DNA of 64,000 nt from Marinitoga piezophila KA3 (GTDB taxonomy: Bacteria > Thermotogota > Thermotogae > Petrotogales > Petrotogaceae): NCBI RefSeq assembly GCF_000255135.1, contig NC_016751.1:1860001-1924000 (forward strand), written 5' to 3'. Under the pieces are notes generated by a model. The model searched no databases. It saw only the letters and a program-made list of their open reading frames with translations, and had not been told where the DNA came from. How positions within the stretch are numbered: the first letter of the stretch is position 1; every line of letters starts with the position of its first letter. Positions 8,135-17,192 of the stretch are shown here, piece by piece. The translations under genes were made by a program, and so were the position numbers.

Positions 8135-11059
8135 CTATCGCATAAGCCCGTTGATAATTCTGTCTAACATATTGTCCACAACATTGATAACTTTGGCAGC
8201 GGCATTAAATGCCTGTTGATATTTTATAAGATTTGTCATTTCTTCATCAAGCGACACGCCCTTTACGCTTTCTCTTTGATTATAAAATTCCGTTTTTAAA
8301 CTATCACTATTTATTTCCATTCTTTTTGCTTTTTCTCCTGAAATACCAACATCAGTAATTATATCTGAAAGATAATCTTCAAAATCATGGCGTCCATCTG
8401 ATAATAATTTTGTAGATTTAAGCAAATAACCATCTTCCCATAATGTCGATGAATGTTCCCCGGAAGGTATAATGCTGTCAATATCTCCGTCATAATCTGT
8501 ATCCACCATTTTTCCAAGGTCCATTGCAAGCATATCCGGGTTATTAAGTAGATAATCCTTTACACTTAGATTTTTTGCAACGCTGGTATCATCTGATAAA
8601 ATAAATTTAGATGTATATTTTAATCTTTCTGCTAAATCTGATATATCCATAGTTTTATCAATTAATGAAAAATGTTCCGAATATGGTTGTGATGGATCAT
8701 CGTGTTTCCATAATCCTAATAATTCAAACAATCTCTCAGGTCCTTTTATTTCTACATTTTTTAAATCATAATTTAAAGTTTTATCTGCTTTAAGCGCAAG
8801 TCTTCCTCCTGGAGTGTAAAAAGCGATAAGTCCGGTATTTGTTTCGTTGATTTTATTAACCAATGAATCAAGAGTATCTCTATGAAAATCAATTTGGACC
8901 TTTTTCCCCTGAATGGACATAAATGCGCCAAAATCAAGGAAGTCCATTCTCCATTTAAGGTCATCATCTGATTTTAAGGTTAATTTAGCGGCAGTTGTAT
9001 TTGCTGCCCAACCCTGTGAAACGATTTTTCTTGCAGCAGAGTCTTCATCATAATAAAAGTTTTCTATTTTTATTGTATCTGTTCCAATATTTATTTGTAT
9101 GCTATCTACATTTGCCCAGCTGAAAGTCGAACCATCAGCGCCAGGTAATATTTCAAATTCATCTCCATTTTGCACAATTTGAAATTCATTATTTGTACCA
9201 ATTGTTGAACCATTTAATGCCCCTTTTGTAATACTTCCAGAATAAGAAGGGGTGGAGTCTTTATAATTTATTGTAAAACTAACAGTATCTGAATTTGAAT
9301 ATTTTGATAAATCAATGCTTTTTGTTTTATATGCATATAATCCAAGAGCATTTTTTAATGAGTTTTCCGAAGTGTCTAAAACAGATAAATTTACATTTGA
9401 TGAATTCATTTCATGTAACATTCCATTTGGATCGTCTATTACAACGTTATTCATATCTGAATATGCAGAGCTTGTAGGTACTACATATAATTCTCCATTT
9501 CTTACAAAAGCTCTTACAAGTTTTAATCCTCCGTCTTTTGTTCCGTCACCATCAGCATCTGTGTTAATTCTATTTGCTATATCATTTAAAGATGTAACTC
9601 CATCAAGATTTAAGGTTTCTGTATAATTTCCCGGACCTTTAAATGTCATAATTCCCTGCATTTCCTGAGGAGGAATTTTTGTCCATTTTAAAGCGTTTAT
9701 ATCCTTACTTGGAATTCCCAATTGTTTAAAGAGATTTCTATTAAAGTCTATTATTAGACGATCACTAAAAGCTGAACCACCTTCATTTGCAAAGGTAAGC
9801 AATCCTCCATTTTGAGCGCTGTATTTATAATTAAAATTGGCTCTGAATTTTGAACCGGTATTTAATGTATCAAGAGAGTTTCCAGAATTTATTGTTGCTA
9901 CATAATCAGAAGTATCTTCAAAGCCATCTTCCACACTTATTAACTCTGCAGAACCAAGATCAAAATTAACTTTTATGTCATCTATTGTATTTTGATTAAA
10001 TTTTAAATAGCTATCTATATAGTTTTTAGGTTGTCCACTTAACATTATATTTCCAGCAATTCTTCTTAATTTATCTGTGGCAAGATTACCTTCTGGTATT
10101 TCATTAAAGAAGTTCATTCCTCTAATTGTTCCTGTTAAATCGTATCCTTCTTCGTGAATTAAATTTAACGTGTCATAAAATGTTGCAGCCAATTCATCTA
10201 ATCTACTTAATTGATCGTTTAAAACATTATCTCTTAATTCGAAGGTGGCTCCTAATGCCCCATCTTTTATTTCCAATAGTCCACTATTAATATATACATA
10301 GTTTTTTCCGTCAATATTTTTTACGCTCATTTTTGTGTAATATTCACCATTTAGTATTTCATAATTTTTGAGCATTATGCTAATTTGACCGTCATTTTTT
10401 TCTTTTACGGTAAATCCAAATTTTTCAGAGAGATCATCTAATATGGCATCTCTTTTGTCCATTAAATCATTGGCAGTCATACCAACAGAAGTTAATTCTT
10501 TAATCTGTTTGTTTAATCCGGAAATTTCTGCTAATTTTGAATTTATATCCTTTACCATTGATTCTATATCAGAATTCAGGTTATCTTTTACTCCTTCAAT
10601 ATCAACATATAGACTCTTTAAATTTTTAGCTAAATTTTGAGCCTTGTATATTAATTCCCTTTTATTTTCAGGAACTGTTGGTTCAGATAAAATTTTATGG
10701 ATAGAACCCCAGAATTCATCAAAAGACTTTCTTATTCCGTCTTCTGATGGTTCGTTATAAAGTGATTGCACATAATTTAAATTGGAATTCATTGTTTTCC
10801 AATATCCATATTCACTGTTATATTTTCTATATTGAACATCAAGAAATTTATCTCTTACCCTTTTTATGGATTCAATCTTTGAACCGGTTCCAAGTTCAAG
10901 ACCACCCTGGGTTACTGTAACATTGGTGGTAATATTTATTTCTCTTCTGGAGTATTCTGGATTATTGGCATTTGCAATATTTTGAGATATTGCATTCATA
11001 GCTGTTTTGTTTGTAAATATCCCAGACATTCCTGTGTGAAGCGTTCCGAATAATGACAT
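8135..11059 (-). CDS. flgK: Flagellar hook-associated protein 1, large form
   Basis: FlgK forms the first hook-filament junction ring. The ends are typical: LFGTLHTGMSGIFTNKTAMNAISQNIANANNPEYSRR at the start and the helix DEEMTNLIKYQQAFNAAAKVINVVDNMLDRIINGL at the end. At 974 residues it is far longer than the 450-650 common in other bacteria. The extra length is a beta-rich, surface-exposed middle (about 330-830) with repeated F-N-I-like and SLNDIANRIN/SLVNKIN segments. Large FlgK middles are known to vary between species. It is the third gene of flgM-flgN-flgK-flgL-fliW-csrA; flgN ends 10 bases upstream. Confidence 0.95.
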   Translation of the reverse strand: MSLFGTLHTGMSGIFTNKTAMNAISQNIANANNPEYSRREINITTNVTVTQGGLELGTGSKIESIKRVRDKFLDVQYRKYNSEYGYWKTMNSNLNYVQSLYNEPSEDGIRKSFDEFWGSIHKILSEPTVPENKRELIYKAQNLAKNLKSLYVDIEGVKDNLNSDIESMVKDINSKLAEISGLNKQIKELTSVGMTANDLMDKRDAILDDLSEKFGFTVKEKNDGQISIMLKNYEILNGEYYTKMSVKNIDGKNYVYINSGLLEIKDGALGATFELRDNVLNDQLSRLDELAATFYDTLNLIHEEGYDLTGTIRGMNFFNEIPEGNLATDKLRRIAGNIMLSGQPKNYIDSYLKFNQNTIDDIKVNFDLGSAELISVEDGFEDTSDYVATINSGNSLDTLNTGSKFRANFNYKYSAQNGGLLTFANEGGSAFSDRLIIDFNRNLFKQLGIPSKDINALKWTKIPPQEMQGIMTFKGPGNYTETLNLDGVTSLNDIANRINTDADGDGTKDGGLKLVRAFVRNGELYVVPTSSAYSDMNNVVIDDPNGMLHEMNSSNVNLSVLDTSENSLKNALGLYAYKTKSIDLSKYSNSDTVSFTINYKDSTPSYSGSITKGALNGSTIGTNNEFQIVQNGDEFEILPGADGSTFSWANVDSIQINIGTDTIKIENFYYDEDSAARKIVSQGWAANTTAAKLTLKSDDDLKWRMDFLDFGAFMSIQGKKVQIDFHRDTLDSLVNKINETNTGLIAFYTPGGRLALKADKTLNYDLKNVEIKGPERLFELLGLWKHDDPSQPYSEHFSLIDKTMDISDLAERLKYTSKFILSDDTSVAKNLSVKDYLLNNPDMLAMDLGKMVDTDYDGDIDSIIPSGEHSSTLWEDGYLLKSTKLLSDGRHDFEDYLSDIITDVGISGEKAKRMEINSDSLKTEFYNQRESVKGVSLDEEMTNLIKYQQAFNAAAKVINVVDNMLDRIINGLMR

Positions 11060-11069
11060 TTAAATCACC

Positions 11070-11552
11070 TCAACCCTGCCAGTTAATTTTATTGGACTGC
11101 CCCACATTTTTATATATTCCGTTTTTGTTATATGTAGGAGCAGGTTTTGCAGGTTCCATAAATAGCTTTATTAATATATCGTTGTATTCCATTTTTGCCT
11201 TTAATAATTCCTTTAATACTTCAGAAATCGTTGAAACATCAACTAATTTATCTTTTAGATCTAAAAGTATGTCTGTCATTTCATTATCTTCTTTAAAATA
11301 TTCAATAAAATCATCTAAAGAGTCTTTAATACCTTTTTCTTTAGCAAAATTGTCAAATAATAAAATCCTCTCCTTTTCAACTTTTGAAAGCTGGAGAGCC
11401 AATTTGCTAATTTGGGAAATATCCCTGTTTAATTTTTCAATCTTTTCGCTTTTTAAAATTTTGTCCTTTAAACTTTCCATATAATAAAAAATATCCACGA
11501 GGATAGACAACTCCTCGTGGATTATTTTCTTTATATCAATATCCTGATGCAT
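11070..11552 (-). CDS. flgN: FlgN-type flagellar export chaperone
   Basis: A 160-residue, almost fully helical cytosolic protein with heptad spacing (ELSILVDIFYYMESLKDKILKSEKIEKLNRDISQI and beyond) and no membrane segment. FlgN chaperones FlgK and FlgL, and it lies directly before those genes and after flgM, the classic position. The start at 11552 is chosen because CTTGGAGG lies eight bases upstream and it begins just after the flgM stop; an upstream in-frame start would overlap flgM by 40 bases. Sequence identity to FlgN families is weak by nature, so the call leans on fold and position. Confidence 0.75.
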   Translation of the reverse strand: MHQDIDIKKIIHEELSILVDIFYYMESLKDKILKSEKIEKLNRDISQISKLALQLSKVEKERILLFDNFAKEKGIKDSLDDFIEYFKEDNEMTDILLDLKDKLVDVSTISEVLKELLKAKMEYNDILIKLFMEPAKPAPTYNKNGIYKNVGQSNKINWQG

Positions 11553-11553
11553 T

Positions 11554-11841
11554 TTAGAAACCTCCAAGAAGTTTTTCTGCAATCTTGTCAGCATCTATTT
11601 TGTATAGTCCTTGGTCTATGGCCTCTTTCATCTCCTCCACGAGGTTCTCCCTGATATCAGGGATTTCATTTTTGGCCATTTCTATATATTTTTTAGAAGA
11701 ACCGTCAACTGACAACTTTACAGGAGCTGTATCCTGATTAATTATTCTATTTGAATTATGGTTTTTCCCAACCTTTTCATTTTTTAATGATTCATTTTTT
11801 ACATATTGCTGATAAGCTCCGCCTAATCTGTTTATATCCAT
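11554..11841 (-). CDS. flgM: Negative regulator of flagellin synthesis, anti-sigma-28 factor
   Basis: A 95-residue protein with a disordered, asparagine-rich N-terminal half and the FlgM C-terminal helices: VKLSVDGSSKKYIEMAKNEIPDIRENLVEEMKEAIDQGLYKIDADKIAEKLL. The Y-K-(I/V)-D-A-D-K-IA segment is the family signature. FlgM holds sigma-28 until the hook is finished, then leaves through the export channel. It heads the minus-strand flagellar block and so links hook completion to the flagellin promoters at 22.7-24.2 kb. Ribosome site GGAGGTGTAATT. Confidence 0.92.
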   Translation of the reverse strand: MDINRLGGAYQQYVKNESLKNEKVGKNHNSNRIINQDTAPVKLSVDGSSKKYIEMAKNEIPDIRENLVEEMKEAIDQGLYKIDADKIAEKLLGGF

Positions 11842-11864
11842 AATTACACCTCCAGTAACGGTTC

Positions 11865-11880
11865 GGTTCGAATCCCGGTC
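11865..11880 (+). other. tRNA T-arm-like fragment in the flgM leader
   Basis: GGTTCGAATCC followed by CGGTC is identical to the usual T-loop and 3' T-stem of bacterial tRNAs, but there is no matching 5' stem, anticodon or acceptor around it. It is at most a remnant of a tRNA 3' end. Confidence 0.35.
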
Positions 11881-11911
11881 ATACTATATATCGTCTAAAA
11901 TGCATCGGATA

Positions 11912-14272
11912 TTAATGTCTTATAGATATTCCCATTTTTTCAAATAAATTTATAGTTTTTTCTGCTATTCTATTTATTTCATCGTCTGTTAAGGTTCTAT
12001 CTTTAGCTCTATATGTAACAGTTATTGTGATGCTTGTTTTGCCTTCTTCTATATTTTTTCCTTTATATACGTCAAAAACCTTTATTTCTTCTACAAGTTT
12101 TTTTCCTGCTTTTAAAATAGCGTCTTTTATTTCATAGAAGGTTATTTTATCATCAACCAGTAATGAGTAATCTCTTCTCATCGAAGGATATTCAGCATTT
12201 ACAACAGAATACTTTCTTGTTCCAGAATATAACTCAAATAATTTTTCAATATCTATTTCTGCTATGAATACAGGTTGATTTATGCTATACACATTTTCAG
12301 CAATTTCATTTTCTATTTTTCCAAAGAAACCAATTTCTTCTTTACCAGAATAAATTTTTGCGCTTTGCGCAAAGGATAATCCTTCAATATTTTCTCTTTT
12401 ATATTCTACATCAATATTTAAATAATCGAATAAATTATCTAAAGTGCCTTTAAATGTATAGAATGAAACATTTCTTTTATCTGTGTAGTCATATGGATTT
12501 TCTTCACCAACAGCGACAAAGGCCAGTTTTTCTATTTCTTTTACAGAGGTTTCTGATTTTTCGTCATTTAAAAATGTTTTTCCAATTTCAAATAATTTAA
12601 TATTTCTACTCTGATTTCTAAAGTTATATGATGCAGATTCAAGAATTCCGTATACAAGTAAAGGTCTCATTGTACCTAATTCTGATGAAATAGGATTTTC
12701 AAGGAATACTTCTCCTTTTTTTAACCACATTCTTGAATTGTCCATAAAAGCAAAAGTGAAAGCTTCGTTATAACCATTTAATCTCATTAACTCAGAAAGT
12801 TTTTCCCTGAATTTAATGTATTTTGAAATACCTCCTACAAGGTTATGGGAAGGCAATACAGAAGGTATATTATGATAACCATAAATTCTTCCAATTTCTT
12901 CTACAAGATCTATTTCTTCAAAAATATCAGGTCTTCTTGTAGGAACAGTAACTTCATATCCGTTTTCTTTCTTTTCAAATATAAAATCGAGTTTTGATAA
13001 AGAGTTTTCTATATCATTTTCTGAAATTTCAATTCCCAATCTGTTTGAAACATAAGAAGATCTTACAAAGATTTTCTTTGGTTCTATATATTCTAGATAT
13101 GCATCTGTCATAGGACCACTGATTTTTCCATTTGCCAGTTCTTTAATTAAGTAGGCTAAACGTCCCATTACAAATTCTGTATCATTTGGGTCAACGCCTC
13201 TTTCAAATCTATATGATGAATCTGTTGAGATTTTATGATATCTTGCGCTTTTTCTGATATTTACAGGATCAAAATAAGCTACTTCCAATAATACTCTTTT
13301 TGTATTTTCGTTTATGCCTGATTCTTCTCCACCCATAATTCCACCAAGTGCAAGGAATTTATTGCCATCTGTAATTAAGGTTTCTGTTCCGTTTAATTCG
13401 TATTCATTTCCGTCTAATAATAATACTTTTTCACCTGCAACAGCTTTTTTTACAACAATTTCGTTTCCAATTAGATCAAGATCAAAAGCATGAACAGGAT
13501 GTCCAGTTTCGAGCAATACATAATTTGTGATATCTACAATATTATTTATACTTCTTATTCCAGCAGTAGCTAGTCTCTTTACAAGCCATGAAGGTGAAGG
13601 TTTTACTTCAACATCTTCTATAACTAAAGCTGCATATCTTTTACAACCTTCATATTCGATTTTAACAGGAAATCCGTTACCTTTTTCAATTTTTTCAATT
13701 AAAGGTAATTTTAAATTTTCTGCTGCATCTATAACTATAAATTCCCTTGCTACACCTAAATAGGATAAGAGATCAGGCCTGTTTGGGAATATCTCTATAT
13801 CAATTATATCATCTTTTAATTTTAAATATTCAATAAAATCTGTTCCCGGTGCAACTTCCTCAGGAATTCTATAGACAAATTCTGATTTTTCTTCAAGTCC
13901 AAGCTCTTCAAGAGAACATAGCATTCCTTCTGAAAGAATTCCTCTCATTTTTCTCGCCTTTATTTTAAAGTTTCCATGTAATACAGCACCATCAACTGCA
14001 ACTGGTACAAGGTCATTAACCTTTACCGATTTATCAGCAGTTAAGATTTGTAAATATTTATCTCCGACATTGATTTTACATATTATGATTCTATCTGCAT
14101 CAGGATGATCCGTTATTTCTTCAACACGGCCTACAATTACACCTTTTAGATTTCTGCCGGAATATTCCACACCTTCCACATTAGTTGAATGTTTTTTTAT
14201 TTTATCAATAAGTGTTCCAGTATCAACCTTTAAATCTATATAATCTGAGATCCAATTTCTTGATATATTCAC
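11912..14272 (-). CDS. pheT: Phenylalanine-tRNA ligase beta subunit
   Basis: A 786-residue subunit of the alpha2-beta2 synthetase that charges tRNA-Phe. Domains in order: a tRNA-binding OB fold (about 40-150, GVIVGRVEEITDHPDADRI...LQILTAD), the B3/B4 editing domain with GGIMGGEESG, the B5 domain (about 400-470), a catalytic-like core without active residues, and the C-terminal anticodon-binding FDX-ACB domain (SMRRDYSLLVDDKITF to the end). The start is GTG at 14272 with GGAGGAATTCTG upstream. It follows pheS by 13 bases in the same operon. Confidence 0.97.
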   Translation of the reverse strand: MNISRNWISDYIDLKVDTGTLIDKIKKHSTNVEGVEYSGRNLKGVIVGRVEEITDHPDADRIIICKINVGDKYLQILTADKSVKVNDLVPVAVDGAVLHGNFKIKARKMRGILSEGMLCSLEELGLEEKSEFVYRIPEEVAPGTDFIEYLKLKDDIIDIEIFPNRPDLLSYLGVAREFIVIDAAENLKLPLIEKIEKGNGFPVKIEYEGCKRYAALVIEDVEVKPSPSWLVKRLATAGIRSINNIVDITNYVLLETGHPVHAFDLDLIGNEIVVKKAVAGEKVLLLDGNEYELNGTETLITDGNKFLALGGIMGGEESGINENTKRVLLEVAYFDPVNIRKSARYHKISTDSSYRFERGVDPNDTEFVMGRLAYLIKELANGKISGPMTDAYLEYIEPKKIFVRSSYVSNRLGIEISENDIENSLSKLDFIFEKKENGYEVTVPTRRPDIFEEIDLVEEIGRIYGYHNIPSVLPSHNLVGGISKYIKFREKLSELMRLNGYNEAFTFAFMDNSRMWLKKGEVFLENPISSELGTMRPLLVYGILESASYNFRNQSRNIKLFEIGKTFLNDEKSETSVKEIEKLAFVAVGEENPYDYTDKRNVSFYTFKGTLDNLFDYLNIDVEYKRENIEGLSFAQSAKIYSGKEEIGFFGKIENEIAENVYSINQPVFIAEIDIEKLFELYSGTRKYSVVNAEYPSMRRDYSLLVDDKITFYEIKDAILKAGKKLVEEIKVFDVYKGKNIEEGKTSITITVTYRAKDRTLTDDEINRIAEKTINLFEKMGISIRH

Positions 14273-14285
14273 CAGAATTCCTCCT

Positions 14286-15308
14286 TTAAAGCCCTAAAAA
14301 TCTCATATCGTTCCTATAAAATTCTCTCATATCTGAAATTCCATATTTTAACATAGCTATTCTTTCTATTCCTGTTCCAAAAGCAAATCCCTGCCATTTT
14401 TCTGGATCGTATCCAACATTTTTCAACACATTTGGATGAACAAGACCTGCACCGAGTATTTCTATCCAACCAGTCCCTTTACATACATTACAACCTTTTC
14501 CGCCACAGAACATACAATCAACATCAACTTCATAACCCGGTTCAACAAATGGGAAATAACTTGGTCTTAATAATACCTTTCTTGAACCGCCAAAATACAT
14601 AGTTAAAAATTGTTCAAGAGTTGCCTTTAAATGACCAACAGTTACATTTTTATCTATATATAAACCTTCAAATTGATTAAAAGCAGGTGAATGTGTGGCA
14701 TCTGGTTCGTCTTTTCTATAAACTCTTCCAGGTGAGATAATAGCCAATGGAGGTTCGGTGTTTAACATAGTACGAACCTGAACAGGTGATGTGTGTGTTC
14801 TTAATATTATATTATCCTTTCCTTCAATATAAAATGTATCCTGCATATCTCTTGCTGGATGCCATTCTGGTGTATTTAATGCATCAAAGTTATGCCATGT
14901 TGTTTCAATTTCTGGACCTTCAACAATTTTATATCCCATACTTGAAAATATTTCATATACATCTCTTATTGTTTGTTTTAATATATGTTCATACCCAATT
15001 TTTCTTTTAGCACCTGGTAAGGTTATATCAACCCAACTTTTCTTTTCTTCCATTTCCTTTAAGTGTTGTTTAACCTTTTCCAGACCTTCCTCAAGTATTG
15101 CTTCTGCCTCTTTTTTTAAGTTATTTACAAAGGCACCAAATTCCTTTCTCTTTTCAGGTTCGATTTTTCCAATTTCTTTCATTAATTTTGAGATTTCGCC
15201 TTTTTTACCGACATATTTTGATTTTAGAACCTGAAATTCTTGAATATTTTTAATTTTATCAATTTCCCCTTTTAGTGGTTCAATAATCCTTTCTCTTATA
15301 TCATTCAA
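14286..15308 (-). CDS. pheS: Phenylalanine-tRNA ligase alpha subunit
   Basis: The 340-residue catalytic subunit. An N-terminal coiled-coil arm (about 1-90) is followed by the class II core with motif 2 (GRVYRKDEPDATHSPAFNQF) and motif 3 (GFAFGTGIERIAMLKYG). A CMFCGG-CNVCKG insertion of four cysteines before WIEILGAG is a zinc-ribbon-like insert present in many bacterial PheS proteins. Start codon is TTG at 15308 with AAGGAGG nine bases upstream. An rpn-type gene ends 24 bases upstream on the same strand. Confidence 0.97.
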   Translation of the reverse strand: MNDIRERIIEPLKGEIDKIKNIQEFQVLKSKYVGKKGEISKLMKEIGKIEPEKRKEFGAFVNNLKKEAEAILEEGLEKVKQHLKEMEEKKSWVDITLPGAKRKIGYEHILKQTIRDVYEIFSSMGYKIVEGPEIETTWHNFDALNTPEWHPARDMQDTFYIEGKDNIILRTHTSPVQVRTMLNTEPPLAIISPGRVYRKDEPDATHSPAFNQFEGLYIDKNVTVGHLKATLEQFLTMYFGGSRKVLLRPSYFPFVEPGYEVDVDCMFCGGKGCNVCKGTGWIEILGAGLVHPNVLKNVGYDPEKWQGFAFGTGIERIAMLKYGISDMREFYRNDMRFLGL

Positions 15309-15332
15309 TGTGCTTTTCCTCCTTACTAATAA

Positions 15333-15647
15333 TTAATTTTCTATTTTTTTTAGAATTTTTTCTATATCCTGAAATTCAATATCAAAAATGTTATCAATAA
15401 TTTTTTCAATAACATCATTATCGGCGTAATCCAATTTATAGATTATAGATTCGATTTTATTTCCAAATTTTTTCAATAATAATTTTTTAGCTATCTCTCT
15501 TCTACTCTCTTCTTTACCTTCTTTTCTACCTTCTTTTCTACCTTCTTCCAAACCTTCTCTTCTACCTTCTTCTAAACCTTCTATTTTAGCTTTTTCTTTA
15601 CTTTCTTTTATTGCTTCCTCAACAGTTCTTACAAAATTTTCAAACAT
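15333..15647 (-). CDS. Probable gene-within-gene: C-terminal small Rpn protein (RpnS-like)
   Basis: Inside the rpn reading frame, AAGGAGGTGA lies eight bases before an in-frame ATG at 15647, a better ribosome site than that of the full gene. Translation from it gives 104 residues starting MFENFVRTVEEAIKESKEK: the charged helical tail alone, without the nuclease core. In E. coli, rpn genes make such a C-terminal protein from an internal start and it inhibits the full-length nuclease. The sequence shows the site and frame; expression and inhibition are inferred. Confidence 0.6.
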   Translation of the reverse strand: MFENFVRTVEEAIKESKEKAKIEGLEEGRREGLEEGRKEGRKEGKEESRREIAKKLLLKKFGNKIESIIYKLDYADNDVIEKIIDNIFDIEFQDIEKILKKIEN

Positions 15648-16376
15648 ATAATTCACCTCCTTAATTTCCTCAAATTCTATATCCGTGTCTATTATCTTTT
15701 CTCGTTTTACCAATACTTTTATTATTCCGTTTATGTATTCACCAAACTTTTCTTTTTCATTTTCTGGTAGTTTTTCAAGTACTTCTTTTATTTCTTTTAA
15801 GGATTTTGATATTTCCTCTTTATCCAATTTTTCTACAGCTAATAATAAGCTTAATGCATTTTTGGCTTTTAATAAGTCTTTTTCTTCTATTTGACTTAAA
15901 TCTATTATTTCATATTTAAATTGTGGTACATATACGCTAAATTCTTCCCAGTTAATTATTTTTCTCATAAACCAATTTTCTGCTGTCCATCGTCTTTTTC
16001 CGTTATAGAATACTACTGGTATTATTGGCGGTAACTTGAAACTTTTCCTTTTAGATTGTTCTTTATTTTCGTTTATATATTTTTTCCATATTCTTACCAT
16101 ATATTCAAGTATTCTAAATTGCATTAAATAATCTACACTTGATTGATGTTCTATTATTAAATATAGAAATAATTCATTTTCTTCATATTTTATTTTAAAC
16201 AATAAATCACTTTCTCTATCTCCATATTTTAAATCTGTGAATTTTGTTTTTTCTATTGTTATATTTTCAGGTTGTATGTCGTAATTTTTTAGTTTTTTTA
16301 CAAATAGGTTTATAAATTCAACTAACATCTCTTTATCGGAAAATATTTCCTTGAATAGTTGATCATAATATCCCAT
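15333..16376 (-). CDS. Rpn family nuclease (PD-(D/E)XK, transposase_31/YhgA-like)
   Basis: A 347-residue member of the recombination-promoting nuclease family. The N-terminal nuclease core shows ESDLLFKI and then LFLYLIIEHQSS, matching the catalytic D and E-x-Q pattern, followed by PIIPVVFYNGKRRW. The C-terminal 100 residues are a charged helical tail with degenerate repeats of EGLEEGRREG/EGRKEG type. Family members are reported to cut DNA and, in E. coli, to act in phage defence with an intragenic antitoxin. I use the ATG at 16376 since AAGGGGG is well placed for it. It overlaps the membrane-protein gene upstream by 14 bases and precedes pheS. Confidence 0.85.
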   Translation of the reverse strand: MGYYDQLFKEIFSDKEMLVEFINLFVKKLKNYDIQPENITIEKTKFTDLKYGDRESDLLFKIKYEENELFLYLIIEHQSSVDYLMQFRILEYMVRIWKKYINENKEQSKRKSFKLPPIIPVVFYNGKRRWTAENWFMRKIINWEEFSVYVPQFKYEIIDLSQIEEKDLLKAKNALSLLLAVEKLDKEEISKSLKEIKEVLEKLPENEKEKFGEYINGIIKVLVKREKIIDTDIEFEEIKEVNYMFENFVRTVEEAIKESKEKAKIEGLEEGRREGLEEGRKEGRKEGKEESRREIAKKLLLKKFGNKIESIIYKLDYADNDVIEKIIDNIFDIEFQDIEKILKKIEN

Positions 16377-17190
16377 TTGCATCCCCCTTATTAAGTTTGT
16401 TGTTTGGCTTATTATTTGTTTTTATTATTTGAAAATAGTTTAGAGATATATTTATAACAAGAGCAACAATTAAAATTGCTGTCAAAGCTTTAATGTTTGG
16501 ATTATAAAATTCAAAGAAATATAGGCTATTATACACAGCTACATAGATAATTAAATTTAAGAAAGATTTGTTAGAAATTGTGGTTAATAATATTGCTACA
16601 AATGCCATCACAATATATAATAGAAAGAGATTTAAGTCATTTCTGAGTATAAAAAGTATTCCAATGTAACTAAAAGTAATAGCGATAAATATAAGAAACC
16701 TTTTTAGAATTTCTGGATAATAATGTAATAACAATAATCTTAGATTATTTTTGTTGAAAAAGGAAAATATGTATCCACTCAATGAAATAAACACAAATAT
16801 TATTATTCCCAGTATTTTAATATATCGATTATATATATCTGGTGGTTTTAATAATGGAGAATCTATAAAATATGGTTTTACAATTGTATTTTTCTTCAAC
16901 GATGCATCGTATAAAAAAACCTTTATATCTTTAAAAATATTATCAAAATATCTGGTATTTTTGGGAATATATATTTTCATAATATTATCTTCCAGGCTTA
17001 AAACTGCCTTTGCTTTTTTGGGAAATGTTTTTGTATATTTTAAATTTTTACTTTCAATAGGCAAAGAACCATAATACAAATATGGTTCTTTTTGGAATAT
17101 GTGATCAAATATCATATTCGACAGTAGCATGATTCCAGTAAAAGATAATAGCATAATTATAAAAGTAACCCATTCTTTTTTTAAATGCAT
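16363..17190 (-). CDS. Membrane protein, probable ABC-type permease partner
   Basis: A 275-residue membrane protein I do not recognise by family. One membrane segment lies near 9-27, then an extracytoplasmic stretch of about 90 residues (30-120), then five or six further segments to residue 255 and an asparagine/lysine-rich tail. This layout (one helix, outside domain, helix bundle) resembles the permease half of small ABC-2-type exporters. The gene starts two bases after the stop of the degenerate ABC-ATPase-like gene, which supports a pair. Substrate unknown. It overlaps the start of the rpn gene. Confidence 0.55.
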   Translation of the reverse strand: MHLKKEWVTFIIMLLSFTGIMLLSNMIFDHIFQKEPYLYYGSLPIESKNLKYTKTFPKKAKAVLSLEDNIMKIYIPKNTRYFDNIFKDIKVFLYDASLKKNTIVKPYFIDSPLLKPPDIYNRYIKILGIIIFVFISLSGYIFSFFNKNNLRLLLLHYYPEILKRFLIFIAITFSYIGILFILRNDLNLFLLYIVMAFVAILLTTISNKSFLNLIIYVAVYNSLYFFEFYNPNIKALTAILIVALVINISLNYFQIIKTNNKPNNKLNKGDANGIL

Positions 17191-17192
17191 AT

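Noticed and set aside
11842-11911. Possible tRNA gene
   Set aside because: Only the T-loop and one side of the stem are present; no anticodon arm, D-arm or acceptor stem can be drawn.
14959-15658. CRISPR or tandem repeats in the lysine/glutamate-rich end of the rpn gene
   Set aside because: The repeats are short, degenerate and coding (EGLEEGRREG type); no spacers of constant length.
15333-16376. Rpn gene as an active insertion sequence
   Set aside because: No terminal inverted repeats or target duplications are seen around it, and it overlaps its upstream neighbour; better read as a resident nuclease gene despite the transposase name of its family.
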